NCBI GenBank assembly: GCA_021234155.1
Contig: JAJEKV010000011.1
Span: 15,289,255 to 15,353,254, forward strand
Length of the DNA stretch: 64,000 nt
Source of the DNA: Isoetes taiwanensis
Lineage: Eukaryota > Streptophyta > Lycopodiopsida > Isoetales > Isoetaceae
Direction of reading: 5' to 3'
The translations under genes were made by a program, and so were the position numbers. Below, piece by piece: positions 31,016 to 41,789 of the stretch; position 1 is the first letter of the stretch; every line of letters begins with the position of its first letter. The notes under the pieces were generated by a model, which saw nothing but the letters and a program-made list of their open reading frames with translations, ran no database searches and had not been told where the DNA came from.

Positions 31016-33359
31016 TTTGGGTTGCCCCTAGGGGGGCAAACCCTCGTTTGTATGGGGTTGTGGCATATCCTGAGTATATGCTGGAATATACTCAGAATAT
31101 GTTGATGACTGCTAAAAACCGATTATAGGCTGTAAATGCCAGGTAGCTTTTGTTCTAAACAGCCACTCACGAAACCGGCTAACCGGAGGGGCTCCTTTCC
31201 TCATCTTCTTGCTTGCTTGTAGCGTGGCATGCATTTTCCTCTGCCTTCCAAGATCGCAGCAGATATTAACTCTGCCTTCCATGATTTGCTTAGCTGAGAA
31301 TCGAAGAAGAGCTCTCTTTGGCATAAATGGCTATAAAGTATTGTTACTATTTTGCCACCATCACTGTTGGCATCCCCTATACCTGCAACTTACCTGAACC
31401 AGTGGTCCCAGTTCTAAACCTAATCATGCAATGGGAAGCATTGGGGTTCCGAAATTATGGATTATGATCATGATGAAGCTACAATGTCTCTCGAAGCAGA
31501 GGTAATAAACTCAAACTTCTTTCTTGAACATTAATTTTAAGGAATAGGTCAAATTCAGCCTCACAGTCAAATTTATGGCGGATGGGCAGGGCATGTAACA
31601 AGTCGGCTTTAGTCTTGAAGCACTGGCAACATGCGGTAAACCAGGTCATCTCTCTTCAATGAATCATGCAAAGAATGAGTCTATATACGTGATTTCTATT
31701 TCTTATGTCACAGTTAAACCACAACTGGTCTGTTACTTCCAGATATGCAGAGAATGAACCAACATACACGAATTCTGGTTTCTTATGCCACAAAAAAGCC
31801 ACTAACTTACTACAGCTTCATTGACTCGCTTCTTCCACCCATCTTCTATGTAGTTGCAAATAAAATTGCTGTTTTCCAGAGATAAAACCAAGAACTGAGA
31901 CTCCATGGCGTTGGCAACAGTTACAGAAGGATTGTTTAACATCATAAAGATCCAACAGCACAGCCAACATGATAAGGATTTTGTGTCCAAATATGTATGT
32001 AAAACAGACTCTTCTTCCAAAATATGGACCACTCTATATTACTAAAACTGCTATTAGGCATAAGTGTCACATACTAACAATGCAGCTCAAAATCACCATT
32101 TCAACAACAACAACGTGGTCTGCTAGTTCTTCCAAGACATCCTCTCAGAACAGTTAAAAGATTTGATGTATCAGCTGCAGATGATCATGCGCATGGTCTC
32201 AACCATTTTTAATGCAGCGAGAAATGTATTAAACTGTTGGCATTCCATCTCTTTTTTTAGTTGTGTTAGAAAGGCATTAACCTTCTCCACTTTTGTAATT
32301 TCTTCAATTTCCAATATGATTTGAGGGATTTGAGAGACATATGCTGCTTAAGAACGAGCCTTGCTAGGCATCTCGAGGCTGAAGGTCTGCATATAAAGGA
32401 ACCAATTGTTTCCATAAATCATGCCATAAATTTAACTATAAAGCCAGTCCTATATTGCATGCTTGAAGGTATGGGACAACAATAACTAGCATTGTCCTGC
32501 CCCAAGGTTTGCATCCCTGCACTCCCACACACGGTGAGATCTGGGACATTACCGTAATGTGTGATTAGAACTGTAAGGTCTCAAGGGCAGATCTTAGATT
32601 TGTCTAGCGGAGTACTACCCATCATAAATATTCTAACTTACAAGCACCAAAAATGGTGGTGATACAATATGAAGCAACATGGTAGGATGTGCCTCCTGAC
32701 TCTTGAGATGTTGGTTTTCGGTAGCTATGTGGTAGGGTAAAAGCACGTTAGGGTGTCATGTATAAATTTTGTCTTATATATTTAAAAAGGGACAAAATTC
32801 CCGTTTGTTTGTAATTATGACGAGTAGAGGCCGGCGGTTGATGCGAAACTCCTGGAGGAAATTCCTCCCTCCAATTTCCTCCAGGAAAATTCCCTCCAGA
32901 AAAAATTTCCTTCCAAGAAAATTCCCAGATCGAACCAAGAAAGTAGAACACAATTTGAATTTTTTTCCAGGATCAGGAAACATGCAATCTGGTGATTTTG
33001 AAACTGAATGTGGCGATCAGGAAAACATGCAATCGGTGATTTTGAAACCCAATGTGGCGATCGAGAACATGCAATCCGGGTGATTTTGAAACCGAATGTG
33101 GCAAACATCGATGGCATCCGTGAATTCAAAATTGTGAAGAGTAAACAACAGTGGCATGCGCGATAATTTCGAAAGTGGGAGAGACGAAAAGGGAAAAAAA
33201 GAAGATGGCGAGCATGATAGCGAAATTGAAAAGGGTAGTACATCCTCAAGGTATGTTACCAAAAAATAAGGACCGGTGTGCAAAATGTCATTCTTGTTAT
33301 GAGAAAAAGAAGCTAAATCTCGGCTCCTAATCAAAGGTACTTATTTGCTTCTAGATTCT

Positions 33360-34631
33360 TGCAAGATAACAGGCTATTGGAGCTTTTGAACTGTGATTGG
33401 GTTGCCTTCACAAGCGGTGGTCAAGCATGCAATTTTAGAAAACCTTAAAGATGGATTGGAAGAGGTAAAATGCTCTAATAGTGGTGATAAATTGGCTGCT
33501 AAGCACTCGGTTTTATCAATGGTTGTGGGGAAAATGGTGATTTGAAGCAAAAGGAATTGCTTGCAAGATGCTCAAATGCCATCCCCGAAATCTTTCATAT
33601 GCTGCTAGCAGAAGAAAGAGAATGGCAATTGCTGGTTCAAACATTTGGGCATTAGCAGGCAGGAAGGCTAGATCTGATCGTTTGGATGAAGAAACCAAGC
33701 TAAAAGTCATCCAGTTCTGGCTTAACAACACCAAGGTTTCACCAAAGTACAGGGATGTGAGGAAAAAAAAGCGAGGCAATCCAAAGATCTTGACATTCCT
33801 CAGGTATTAAAGCTTTTGTCAAAGAAACTATTACATTTCAGTTTCTTTGTTGTTTTCATGTACATTTTCATGCACATATGTGAACTCCTCTACTAATCTT
33901 AGTTTACTTGCTTTGATGTAGCCTTTTCGGTCTGTTTTGCTTACTGTATTATACATGTAAATGAGGTTTATGGGGTCATCTACTTGCTCTTGGAAGTATT
34001 TCATGTATATTATGTGATATATATGTATATAGTGTAAGGATGTAAGATTAAATGTGCCGTAAGTGAACTCCTTTGCCAATCTTAGTTTACTTGCTTTGAT
34101 GTAGCCTTTTCGGTCTGTTTTTCTTAATGTATTATACATGTAAATGAGGTTTATGGGGTCATCTACTTGCTCTTGGAAGTATTTCATGTATAATATGTGA
34201 TATATATGTACATAGTGTAAGGATGTAGGATTAAATGTGCTATAAATTGATACTATACATAATCTACTGTACATATGTACTAAATATGTACAGATTCAAT
34301 CAAATCTTTTTACATGTACAACTGATATGTACTGGTATACATAGTATTTCTTACTTATGTACTGGATATGTAAGGTATTCAATGCACAGTCTTCTCCAAC
34401 TTACATATTTTCTTTTGCAATGTGCAGGCTGAGCTGTATGAGCAGTTTGTGGAGGAGAATCCAGATGCAGATGTTGGTATTAGAATGTTCGAATACCTGA
34501 AACCAAGTTGCATAAGGAAATTGAAGGAGAGAAACACTTGCTGTTGTGTCAAGCATGAACAAGCAGAGAATTCCAGAAAAGCTTTCAACTCTATGAGGCA
34601 GAAGTTTCACATAAAAGTAACTCCTCAATAA
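33360..34631 (+). pseudogene. Transposase-like N-terminal region, C-terminus missing
   Basis: In sequence: ELLNCDWVAFTSGGQACNF (33380-33435), AIPEIFHMLLAEEREW, RKARSDRLDEETKLKVIQFW (33665-33720), NTKVSPKYRDV, then after a repeat-bearing gap AELYEQFVEENPDADVGIRM (34430-34490), FEYLKPSCIRKLKERNTCCC and VKHEQAE. The KVSP..RDVR, ..LY..F...NPD..VGIR.FE.LKP and RNTCCC..H order is shared by a family of uncharacterised transposon proteins of seed-free plants and animals, in which a catalytic half normally follows. That half is absent, so this copy is a deletion derivative. Family placement rests on memory of conserved words. Confidence 0.5.
33881..34246. repeat. Tandem duplication, 183-bp period, two copies
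   Basis: TGAACTCCT..(A/C)CTAATCTTAGTTTACTTGCT begins at 33881 and again at 34064, and the two units agree throughout with few changes. It lies in the intron-like gap of the transposase-like region and is followed by ATATGTAC-rich simple sequence to about 34380. Confidence 0.85.
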
Positions 34632-34879
34632 TATCTGGCAACACTGTACATCATGCACATTAATAATATGCATGTACTAACATGATGTTTACACCAGCCT
34701 AGAAAAGCAAAACGATCCAACACTACAAATCTTCACTTCAACCTACATTTTAAAACCCAAATGTAATTAATATACTACAGAACAATTAATACACAACCAA
34801 TGCACAACTTCTAACTAATATCCATCTACCAATCTTACACCTGAACTAATAAAGAAAGACATGAAAGAAATCGATTATG

Positions 34880-36409
34880 CATGCTTACCTTTTCCAATCA
34901 GCCCCAATGCACGAGGTAGATTCACATCCCATGTGCAGCCTAGTACCGCGCAGTTGTTCCTTGTGCTAGCAAGATAGGAGATACATAATAGGCAGTAAGG
35001 ATGTCTGCAAGATGCCAATACCACTGGGGAGGAACCAAAACACTGCTCGCAATTTGTGCAGGACTGAAAATCAGCATTTGGCTGCTCTGCAACTGAAACC
35101 AAAGAAAGAGGAGGAGGCTGCAAGCTAAGGACCGAGGAGTGATCTAAGAACTCCCTCAACTCCAAAATCTTTGTGTCCCCCTGGGTAAAAGCATGTTAGG
35201 GTGTACCACTTTTGGAACCTGCAAAAGTACATACACTAGGTACTTCAGAACTGGGTACTTTCTCATTTTTCTTTTCATTAAAACTAATACAAAAATCCAA
35301 AATAAAAGTCAAGGACATGGTAATATTCAAAGTTAAAGTAAAGATAATGCTATTGGAGACCAATATGTATATAAAAAGTTCTAAAACATACCTTATATTG
35401 AGATATTGTGCAGGTACCTAGTACCCAGTCCTGGCTACCTTTTTAGGTACCTTTTTGGTCACTAAATAATACTTTTTAAGGGACACCCTAACATGCTTTT
35501 ACCCCCCTCCTCAATTGCTCTCTTTTTTGAAGACCTTAAATTGAGTTCAGAATCTAGCTGCCTCAACTCAGATGCTTTTGCTTCCACTTCCTTGCTAAGC
35601 TCAGTTAGATCCTGCCCCCGCTTGCTCTTCTGCGCAATTGCATCCTCCACCTTCCATTTTATGTGCTCAAACTTCATAGCACTACCGTCACTTCCATCCA
35701 TCTGCTGTTGAAATGCCTCCAACTCTGACATCAGATTCAAGTAATTAGTCTCGGCCTCATGGACTAGCTTAGAATATACTTCCCTTTCCCCTTCCCTATG
35801 CTTCAAAGTCTCGTATAGCTGCAGTCTCGTCTCCTGTAAATTCTACATCTCCTTACATATGCTTTCCTTCAAAGAGGATCTGCTCTCAAGAAATACATTC
35901 AAACTGTCCAGATCCTTTTTTTTGTAGAAAGTATCATAGGACCTGTGGCCCTTGGCATTGCTGGACTTGACTGTTACAACTTCAGTCAAAACCTCGGATT
36001 CTTTGACCTTGCTTTTAGCTGTGGCTGTTTTTTTAACATCATCCCAATCAACTGATTCACCTTTTAAGTGTAAGGCAAATGCTCTAGCAAAATACAGGGG
36101 AACATAGTGTTTCCTACCGAATGCAAACTCATACCACTTAAAAAATTCTGCCTGGTCTTCCAACTTCACCAGCTCATCCTTGTACCCGTACCTGGTAGGT
36201 TCCTTAGATCCCCAAACTTCTGTCACTAAAGAGTTGTACTCTGCAAATTTTTCCTTGAATTTCATATTCGCCAGATCCCTTGCAGAAAATACTGTGTCCT
36301 CCTTGCTGCAGCCAGGACTTCCAGACTTCAAATGTGTCCCTGCTTTGGAAGCCCTGGGAGATTTTCGGACTGATGCAGGGGCAGCACTCTTCTTTGGTGT
36401 CTTTGCCAT
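34880..36409 (-). pseudogene. Nuclear-type coiled-coil RING protein carried by the transposon, split by a MITE
   Basis: Minus strand, 5' to 3': MAKTPKKSAAPASVRKSPRA (Lys/Pro/Ser-rich, nuclear-like), a middle segment with EFFKWYEFAFGRKHYVPLYF, an in-frame TAG near 35846, then a heptad-rich coiled coil (EAETNYLNLMSELEAFQQQM, LSKEVEAKASELRQLDSEL). The frame continues across a 322-bp insertion: removing the MITE and one CCCT restores AIEEGDTKILELREF. A RING pattern follows, CTNCEQCF, CRHPYCLLCI, C.VLGC (35070-34930), and a GTAAGC donor at about 34890 points to a lost last exon. RING domains usually mark ubiquitin ligases. The TAG and the MITE make this copy non-functional, but the gene design (basic tail, coiled coil, RING) parallels that of the gene at 26.96-27.65 kb. 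Confidence 0.7.
35183..35504. mobile_element. 322-bp MITE with GGGTAAAAGCATG ends inserted in the RING gene
   Basis: Perfect 22-bp inverted ends (GGGTAAAAGCATGTTAGGGT...) and CCCT duplicated at 35179-35182 and 35505-35508. The ends differ from the host element's only at one position (CATG for CACG), and the duplication is again 4 bp, so both belong to one family. The interior has GTACCTAGTACCCAG / CTAGGTACTTCAG inverted words and no gene. Confidence 0.9.
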
Positions 36410-37496
36410 TGTCTATACCTGCAATGCAACAAGAAATATCTTTTAATTGTCCTAAAGGTGCAACAATCTGAGCTTGCACATGTAAACAAAAACCTAAAGT
36501 AATAAATTAAAAGCAGAAAGAAAAAAACTAGGGAAGAAGACGATTGTACCTTTGATTTGTTGAGAATGGCCAAGCGACTTCGGAAGAGCGTGCTTTAGTC
36601 GCTTGCAAGAGATCGAGGTGCCGGATCGCAGGGTAAAAGCAGAGAGATCAAATGACAAAGAAACAAGAACGGGGAAGAAAGAATTGGAGGGAATTTTCGA
36701 TATGCCTATTTTCGGTCGAAAAAAAAAAACCAAAATTCACGGTAATTATTATACATTTCTAAAAATGTATATGTATTAAAATGACCCAATATTTTATCAC
36801 CCTAACGTGCTTTTACCCGGTAGAGCACTTGGTTGGCCTGTAAGCAGGTTTCAGTTTGCTACTCCCAGAAGTTAAGGTCTCTCACTATTTTTACATTCAT
36901 GACATCTTTGGGATTTTGGCATCAATGGAACAGCCATTAGACAGTTAAAAGGCATCACTCCTTGACACGAGTGTGCAAAGGCCATACGTAAATATAATGT
37001 AGGAAGTTCTAAGACATGCAGTATGTTGCGACACCCTGTGTTATTATTCTTGTTGCAATATTCAGTTGGGACCTCTTGCCTTTTGACCCTTGTTCTGAAA
37101 CTTGATGGGAACTAAGCAGGTAAACTAGTTCTGGAAGGAAAGATTGAGCACTCCTTTAACATAAATGCCAACGGCACTGACATTGACGACCACTTTCAAA
37201 ACTCTGCCAGGATGATGATCAATAAATCCATGGTGAAGACAAGAACCTTACGTGTATGTGGCATATATGAGCTTAGTTCGTACTTCACTTTCGGCCAGAT
37301 TGGCTTTTGATGGGTTAGGCTCCCGGTGGTGTCTCATCCGGCGTGTGTTACAAAATGACCGAGGGATGATAACACCTCTCCCCAAAGACATGGTCTATTC
37401 AAAAGGTTAGTTCAAAAAGCTTATTAGTGTTTAAGCATCACATTATGTCATAATATCCAATGGTTGTTTAAACTTCGTGACAAAAAAATTTTGCCG

Positions 37497-37935
37497 CTAC
37501 GCAAATAAAAGGGCCCGAAGGAAAACGAACACGCAGAGGCGTGGTGAACTGGAGGATATTGTGTTCAAATTGTTTGAGAGGCAAACCGGTTGGGCGTTGA
37601 AACAACTTGTGCGGGAAATAGACCAACCGGTTGTAAGCTTCTTCCAAAGACAAATTAACGCCTACAATAATAATGCTTGCATCTTTTGAAGAACCTCTCA
37701 TCTACGTAAATTTGTTGCCATTGTTCAAGTGGAAGTTCTTCCCTTGGCCCAATTTTTGCTTAGGCATGCAGCCTAAAGCGCCTCTTAGTAGTCCGAAAAG
37801 CTAATTGTATTTCAGACAAAGCTGAAGAAAATTTTGAATGACTTATGCATTTACAATAAACGAGGAACCAAGCAAGGCACATACCAGCTCAAGCCCGAAG
37901 TTTGCGAAAGCATCTATCTGCGAAGAAGCGCAGAG
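37497..37935 (+). pseudogene. TFIIF beta subunit (GTF2F2/RAP30) C-terminal fragment with intron
   Basis: Exon 1 (37497-37632) encodes KRARRKTNTQRRGELEDIVF, KLFERQTGWALKQLVREI and DQP; a GTAAGC donor follows. The intron ends TATTTCAG near 37815. Exon 2 reads LKKILNDLCIYNKRGTKQG and TYQLKPE (37822-37895) and then a stop after diverged codons. This is the winged-helix DNA-binding domain of the general transcription factor TFIIF beta. Only this C-terminal domain is present, directly at the right edge of duplication copy B, without a promoter. It is a genomic (intron-bearing) fragment. Confidence 0.8.
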
Positions 37936-38469
37936 CCTGCGGAATAGGTTAGAGGTCGTACATAGATGGAACTTTTTTGTATGCTATCAAGCTGGAAGGC
38001 AGCACTGTACATGTTTTTTGATTGACATTTGTACCATTCAATGCATTTTGGAATAAGATCAGCCTATTTGACTGTTTCTAACTAGTGGCATATTGGTTCC
38101 AAATTATTTGTTCCATTGTGTTCTTGCCTGCCCAGAATGCAAATGCATTGAACCGAAAATACTCACTCCTTTGGGGGATTATGACAAAGATTATCATGGT
38201 CCATTTGGGCAGATGGAAATTATTTCAATTATTTTATTGCTCAAACTGAGTATTACATCTGACCCATCGTACTTACTGGTACAGTGCTACATAATTCTGG
38301 TTGTTTTTATCATTGGGTGGGGAGACTAAAATATTTCCATGAGGAATAGAATGCTTAAAGTTATGGTCTGCAATATCTATATGCTTATTTACCTTGGCCT
38401 TTGCATCATAGGTCCGTGTTTTGCAAGAAGTGAAAGAAATCTATCAAGCTAGGTTTTGGGAGATGGTCT
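37936..38469. other. Non-coding stretch between the TFIIF-beta fragment and the CACTA element
   Basis: No recognised gene or repeat. A 78-codon plus-strand frame at 38093-38329 has hydrophobic runs but no family similarity or context. Confidence 0.4.
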
Positions 38470-38569
38470 CACTACAATAGAATAAGCAATCTAAGTCACT
38501 AGTTTCATCATTTATTTGCTTAAAATCGCACTTTCAAAATTTTTAGCTTTTGACACAATAAATGATGGT

Positions 38570-39010
38570 AGCTGTTGATGCAATTGCGTCATCTATATCA
38601 CCACTTGTAGTGTCATCAATAGCAATTGTTCTAGTATCATATTTTATGGCATTGTGGTGGCATAATAGTATCATTTGTAGCATCGTCTATAGTTGCAATT
38701 ATGGTATCATGCATTTTGTCCTTGCAGTGCTATAATAGTGTCAACTATAGGAGCATATGTATTGCTATAATCAAATTGTGCATTTTGTCCTTGTAATGCT
38801 ATAATAGTATCAGCTATAGGATCACATGTACTGCTATAATCAAATCATTCATAATGTCAACATGAGCGCTATAATATTGTCAACTGTAGTATCACCCGTG
38901 TTGCTATAATTAAATCACTTATATTGACAACACGAGTGTTCATATCAATTTTTTAACATGTTAGTATAGTATCAAATGTAGCATCATTGACAATGCCACA
39001 TATAACATCA
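38570..39010. repeat. Left subterminal repeats of the CACTA element
   Basis: Five or so diverged units of about 75 bp containing GCTATAATAGT(A/G)TCA.CTATAG and TTGCTATAATCAAAT. They correspond, in inverse orientation, to the repeats at 44110-44720 near the other end. Confidence 0.75.
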
Positions 39011-39859
39011 CGTCATTACAAGAGAATTGAGGTTTTTTGTTACAATTTTTGTCAAAAAAAATCGTCATAATTTTCGTCAAAAAAAATCGTCAAGTTATTC
39101 GTCAAGCTTTTCATCATTTCCTTTTTTTTTTTTTTTTTTTTTTTTTTGCGAGAGGTCTATTTACATTTTGTTTGGGTCTGCTGCAGTTTTGAGTTTTGTT
39201 TCGATTTATATCTGCTTACACTTAGCCTGTAATGCTGCTTGAGTTTAACATGAATTTAAGCTACAAGCTATAAAGAAAAAAGAGCGTTTATAAAACAAGG
39301 ACAACTTTATTTAAATATAATCACAGCTACATGCAACAATCTTTACAAAGCCAGCAAGAATAATGTGGCAAGGTGATCAGTAACAACTTCCTTCTTGCGA
39401 TATATTTGTTCTTCAAAAATCTTTTGATATTTTATATTCCTGAACCTGAATTTCAGAAATGCACAAAACTCATAAGTTAGTCATAATTAGTAATGTTAAG
39501 TCTTTAGCATTTCAAGCTTTTTGATGTACCTATTGAACAGGTAGCCTGCACCATTAAGGATCATGTTGAAGCAAGCAATAGCAAAGTACACACTTAGCCA
39601 CTATATCTGGCTGCAAAAACTAACTGCACCACTAGAACAGGCTGACTACCAAGGCAAATAAGCTCCAATCTGCCATAATGCCGCAGCAACTCCAAATTAA
39701 TCAAATATACAATTAAGCACCATCAAATCACAAAGAGCTTGACTCATAATTTACGTCATAGAATGGCCATAAAAACATGAGTTTTTTGCCCCTAGAATCA
39801 GCATTTTTGTTGCCAAACAGATCTGCATACTACAAGCATTTATAATCCAAATATTCAGG

Positions 39860-40745
39860 CATACTTTTTGATCTGATTTTGTGCGCACTCCAAGCTTGGA
39901 AAGTATTTGACATGCATCTTTGATGCTCCATTTTTGTACAATCGCATTATGATCTTTGCACCATTATCTGTAGCACTATATCAGCAAATAGAGATGCAGA
40001 ATGTACGAGCAGGGTTTCGAAATAGATATAAAACTGCTTTCTTTTTCTTACCAGCATACTGGGATAAATCTTTCAGGTATGCATCTAGAATATAGAAGCA
40101 CCATACATAAAAACGAAATTCTGTAGGTCTTTACCATTTTATGGAGCGGATACCAAACACGTATTCTGTGGGCGACAGTATGAGAAGTAATCCATTCGGC
40201 TCTTTAGCCTGAAAACAAGTCCATGTTCAGTACATATCCCTGGCCTCATTTTCGATCAGAGCAAGGCCGGTTCACTAACCTTAGCTATCATCTTTTTGAA
40301 TGCAAGATCGTCGTCATCGACTTTATCTTTACCATCTTTTGTGCTCCATTTCTTGCTGTTTAGCAGCAAAAGCTTTAGAAATTAACCTAACAATTGGTCT
40401 ATTAACTCAGGCTCGAAATTAAATACCTCTGGGTTCACTCAGATTGGTATACTCTTGCACCCAGCCATCCAGCTCTTCTGCTCAGCCAGCGACACAAGTA
40501 AGGCTGGGTATTTTCGTCCGGCAGTGCAGCTAGGTATTTTCGTCCGGCAACACAAGTATTACGGCTAGGTATTTTAGAATCTGAAGATCTTTGTATTTTG
40601 ATGGAGATGTTATGTTTAAATGTTGCATCTAGAGTCGGATCAGAAGCACAGATCGGCAGTGTAATAAGTCCCGTTCCATCTTCTCTTTGCTCCCACAACA
40701 ATATCGACATACTTAGGGTTTTGAAACGTAAGCAGATCCCCATTA
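39860..40745 (-). pseudogene. Captured multi-exon gene fragment, family not recognised
   Basis: On the minus strand: a 102-codon frame (40743-40435), then an exon reading KKWSTKDGKDKVDDDDLAF and KKMIAK (about 40365-40285), then a short exon AKEPNGLLLILSPTEYVFG / IRSIKW (about 40207-40135) bounded by TTTTCAG and GTAAAG, then CIPERFIPVCW (about 40090), then DNGAKIIMRLYKNGASKMHV and KYFPSLECAQNQIKKYA (about 39975-39870). Good splice borders show that this was a real spliced gene. I cannot name it. It sits within the CACTA element and therefore looks like captured host DNA. Confidence 0.5.
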
Positions 40746-41027
40746 CCCTAATTCTCCTGTATTTCTAAGTTTGCCATGTCAGCCAAACCCATGAAAATCA
40801 AGCAATCATTTCTATCTGGGTCCGTTCACATGTAGTCATCAACAAGATGCATTTCATGTTGACATGAACCTGATTTCAGAGCATGAGTCACATGAAGCCG
40901 TCGACAACTTTGGGCCTTCTTCTGTCTTTCGCCCAGAAGGAATTCAAAATTTGTGGTGTCGATGAAGGACTCCATTGCTATTATTTTGTTGCATGTGACC
41001 CTTTAGTTTTGAATGATTGACAGGGAA

Positions 41028-41080
41028 TAGAATAGAATAGAATAGATTTTTTAACGTCCACGGAAGAATCCTTGTCAACT
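41028..41080 (-). mobile_element. LINE 3' tip, minus strand
   Basis: GAATAGAATAGAATAGATT followed by TTTAACGTCCACGG is the inverse of the conserved LINE end (CCGTGGACGTTAAA then TATTC repeats) seen at 26340-26385. It is only about 50 bp long, a strongly truncated insertion inside the CACTA element. Confidence 0.6.
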
Positions 41081-41789
41081 GCTACATGTGAGCAGATCCT
41101 TAGCAACCCAAACTTGGGGGAAAGAAGTAATTTTTAAGAGCAGAAAATTTTGCAAAGATTTTTTTTGGCAGGGAGCAAGCGACCGCTAGAAAATTTCAGC
41201 GCGGAATTTTCAGCTCCTGAAAAATTTTCAATGAAATTTATGGGAGCTTGAAATTTGGTGTGCATCATCTAGCGGTGCCCTTCATCATCATCCAATAGAA
41301 ATCGATAGGAGGTTTTGGATTTAAAAACACAGCTGATTAGAGCCGAAATTTCAAGTTTTGAGTTTTCTTTGGTTCCGAGTGAGAAGGATGTTTCTAAGCA
41401 TATGGGATTTGAACCCATGTTTTTGCTTGGATGTTACTGTCTAGGATTCACATGTCATTGACACCATTACTCCTATGTGGTTTTGGGGTATCCTTTCAGA
41501 AACTAGAAGTAAAGCTAAAATTTTGCTATGTAATACCTTTACATCATTGTGAAAGATATCAAACCCTCGACCTTGTTAGTGGTTGCTTAAGTCCATACCA
41601 TTGGGCCACATTTAGTGTTTCTTCGCCAAGTCCAATGTGTATATATGCAAATCTTAGTGTGAAGTTCAGCATGATCTTATATTATAATGTTGTGTAATGG
41701 ACCGCACCCTAAATCGGACGGTCGAGGATTTGATTGACCAATGGTGGAGATGATGTGTGCGTGTCTTCAACTAAAATTTCATCTTGACT

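Larger units (their letters stand above)
32735..36818. mobile_element. DNA transposon with GGGTAAAAGCACG ends and 4-bp target duplication
   Basis: Starts GGGTAAAAGCACGTTAGGGT and ends in its exact inverse, with GGTA on both sides (32731-32734 and 36819-36822). The empty site in copy A confirms the borders. Inside are a plus-strand transposase-like N-terminal region (33360-34631) and, facing it on the minus strand, a coiled-coil/RING gene (36409-34880) that is itself broken by a small relative of the same family (35183-35504). The superfamily is not recognised; a 4-bp duplication and this end sequence do not match the common plant groups. Confidence 0.88.
31016..37480. repeat. Segmental duplication copy B (interrupted by a 4.1-kb transposon)
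   Basis: Collinear with copy A. It lacks the 8.4-kb insertion (single TGATAA at 31970-31975) but has its own insertion at 32735-36818, where copy A has a single GGTA. This reciprocal empty-site arrangement shows that both transposons arrived after the duplication, or were each lost cleanly, the first being simpler. Confidence 0.9.
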
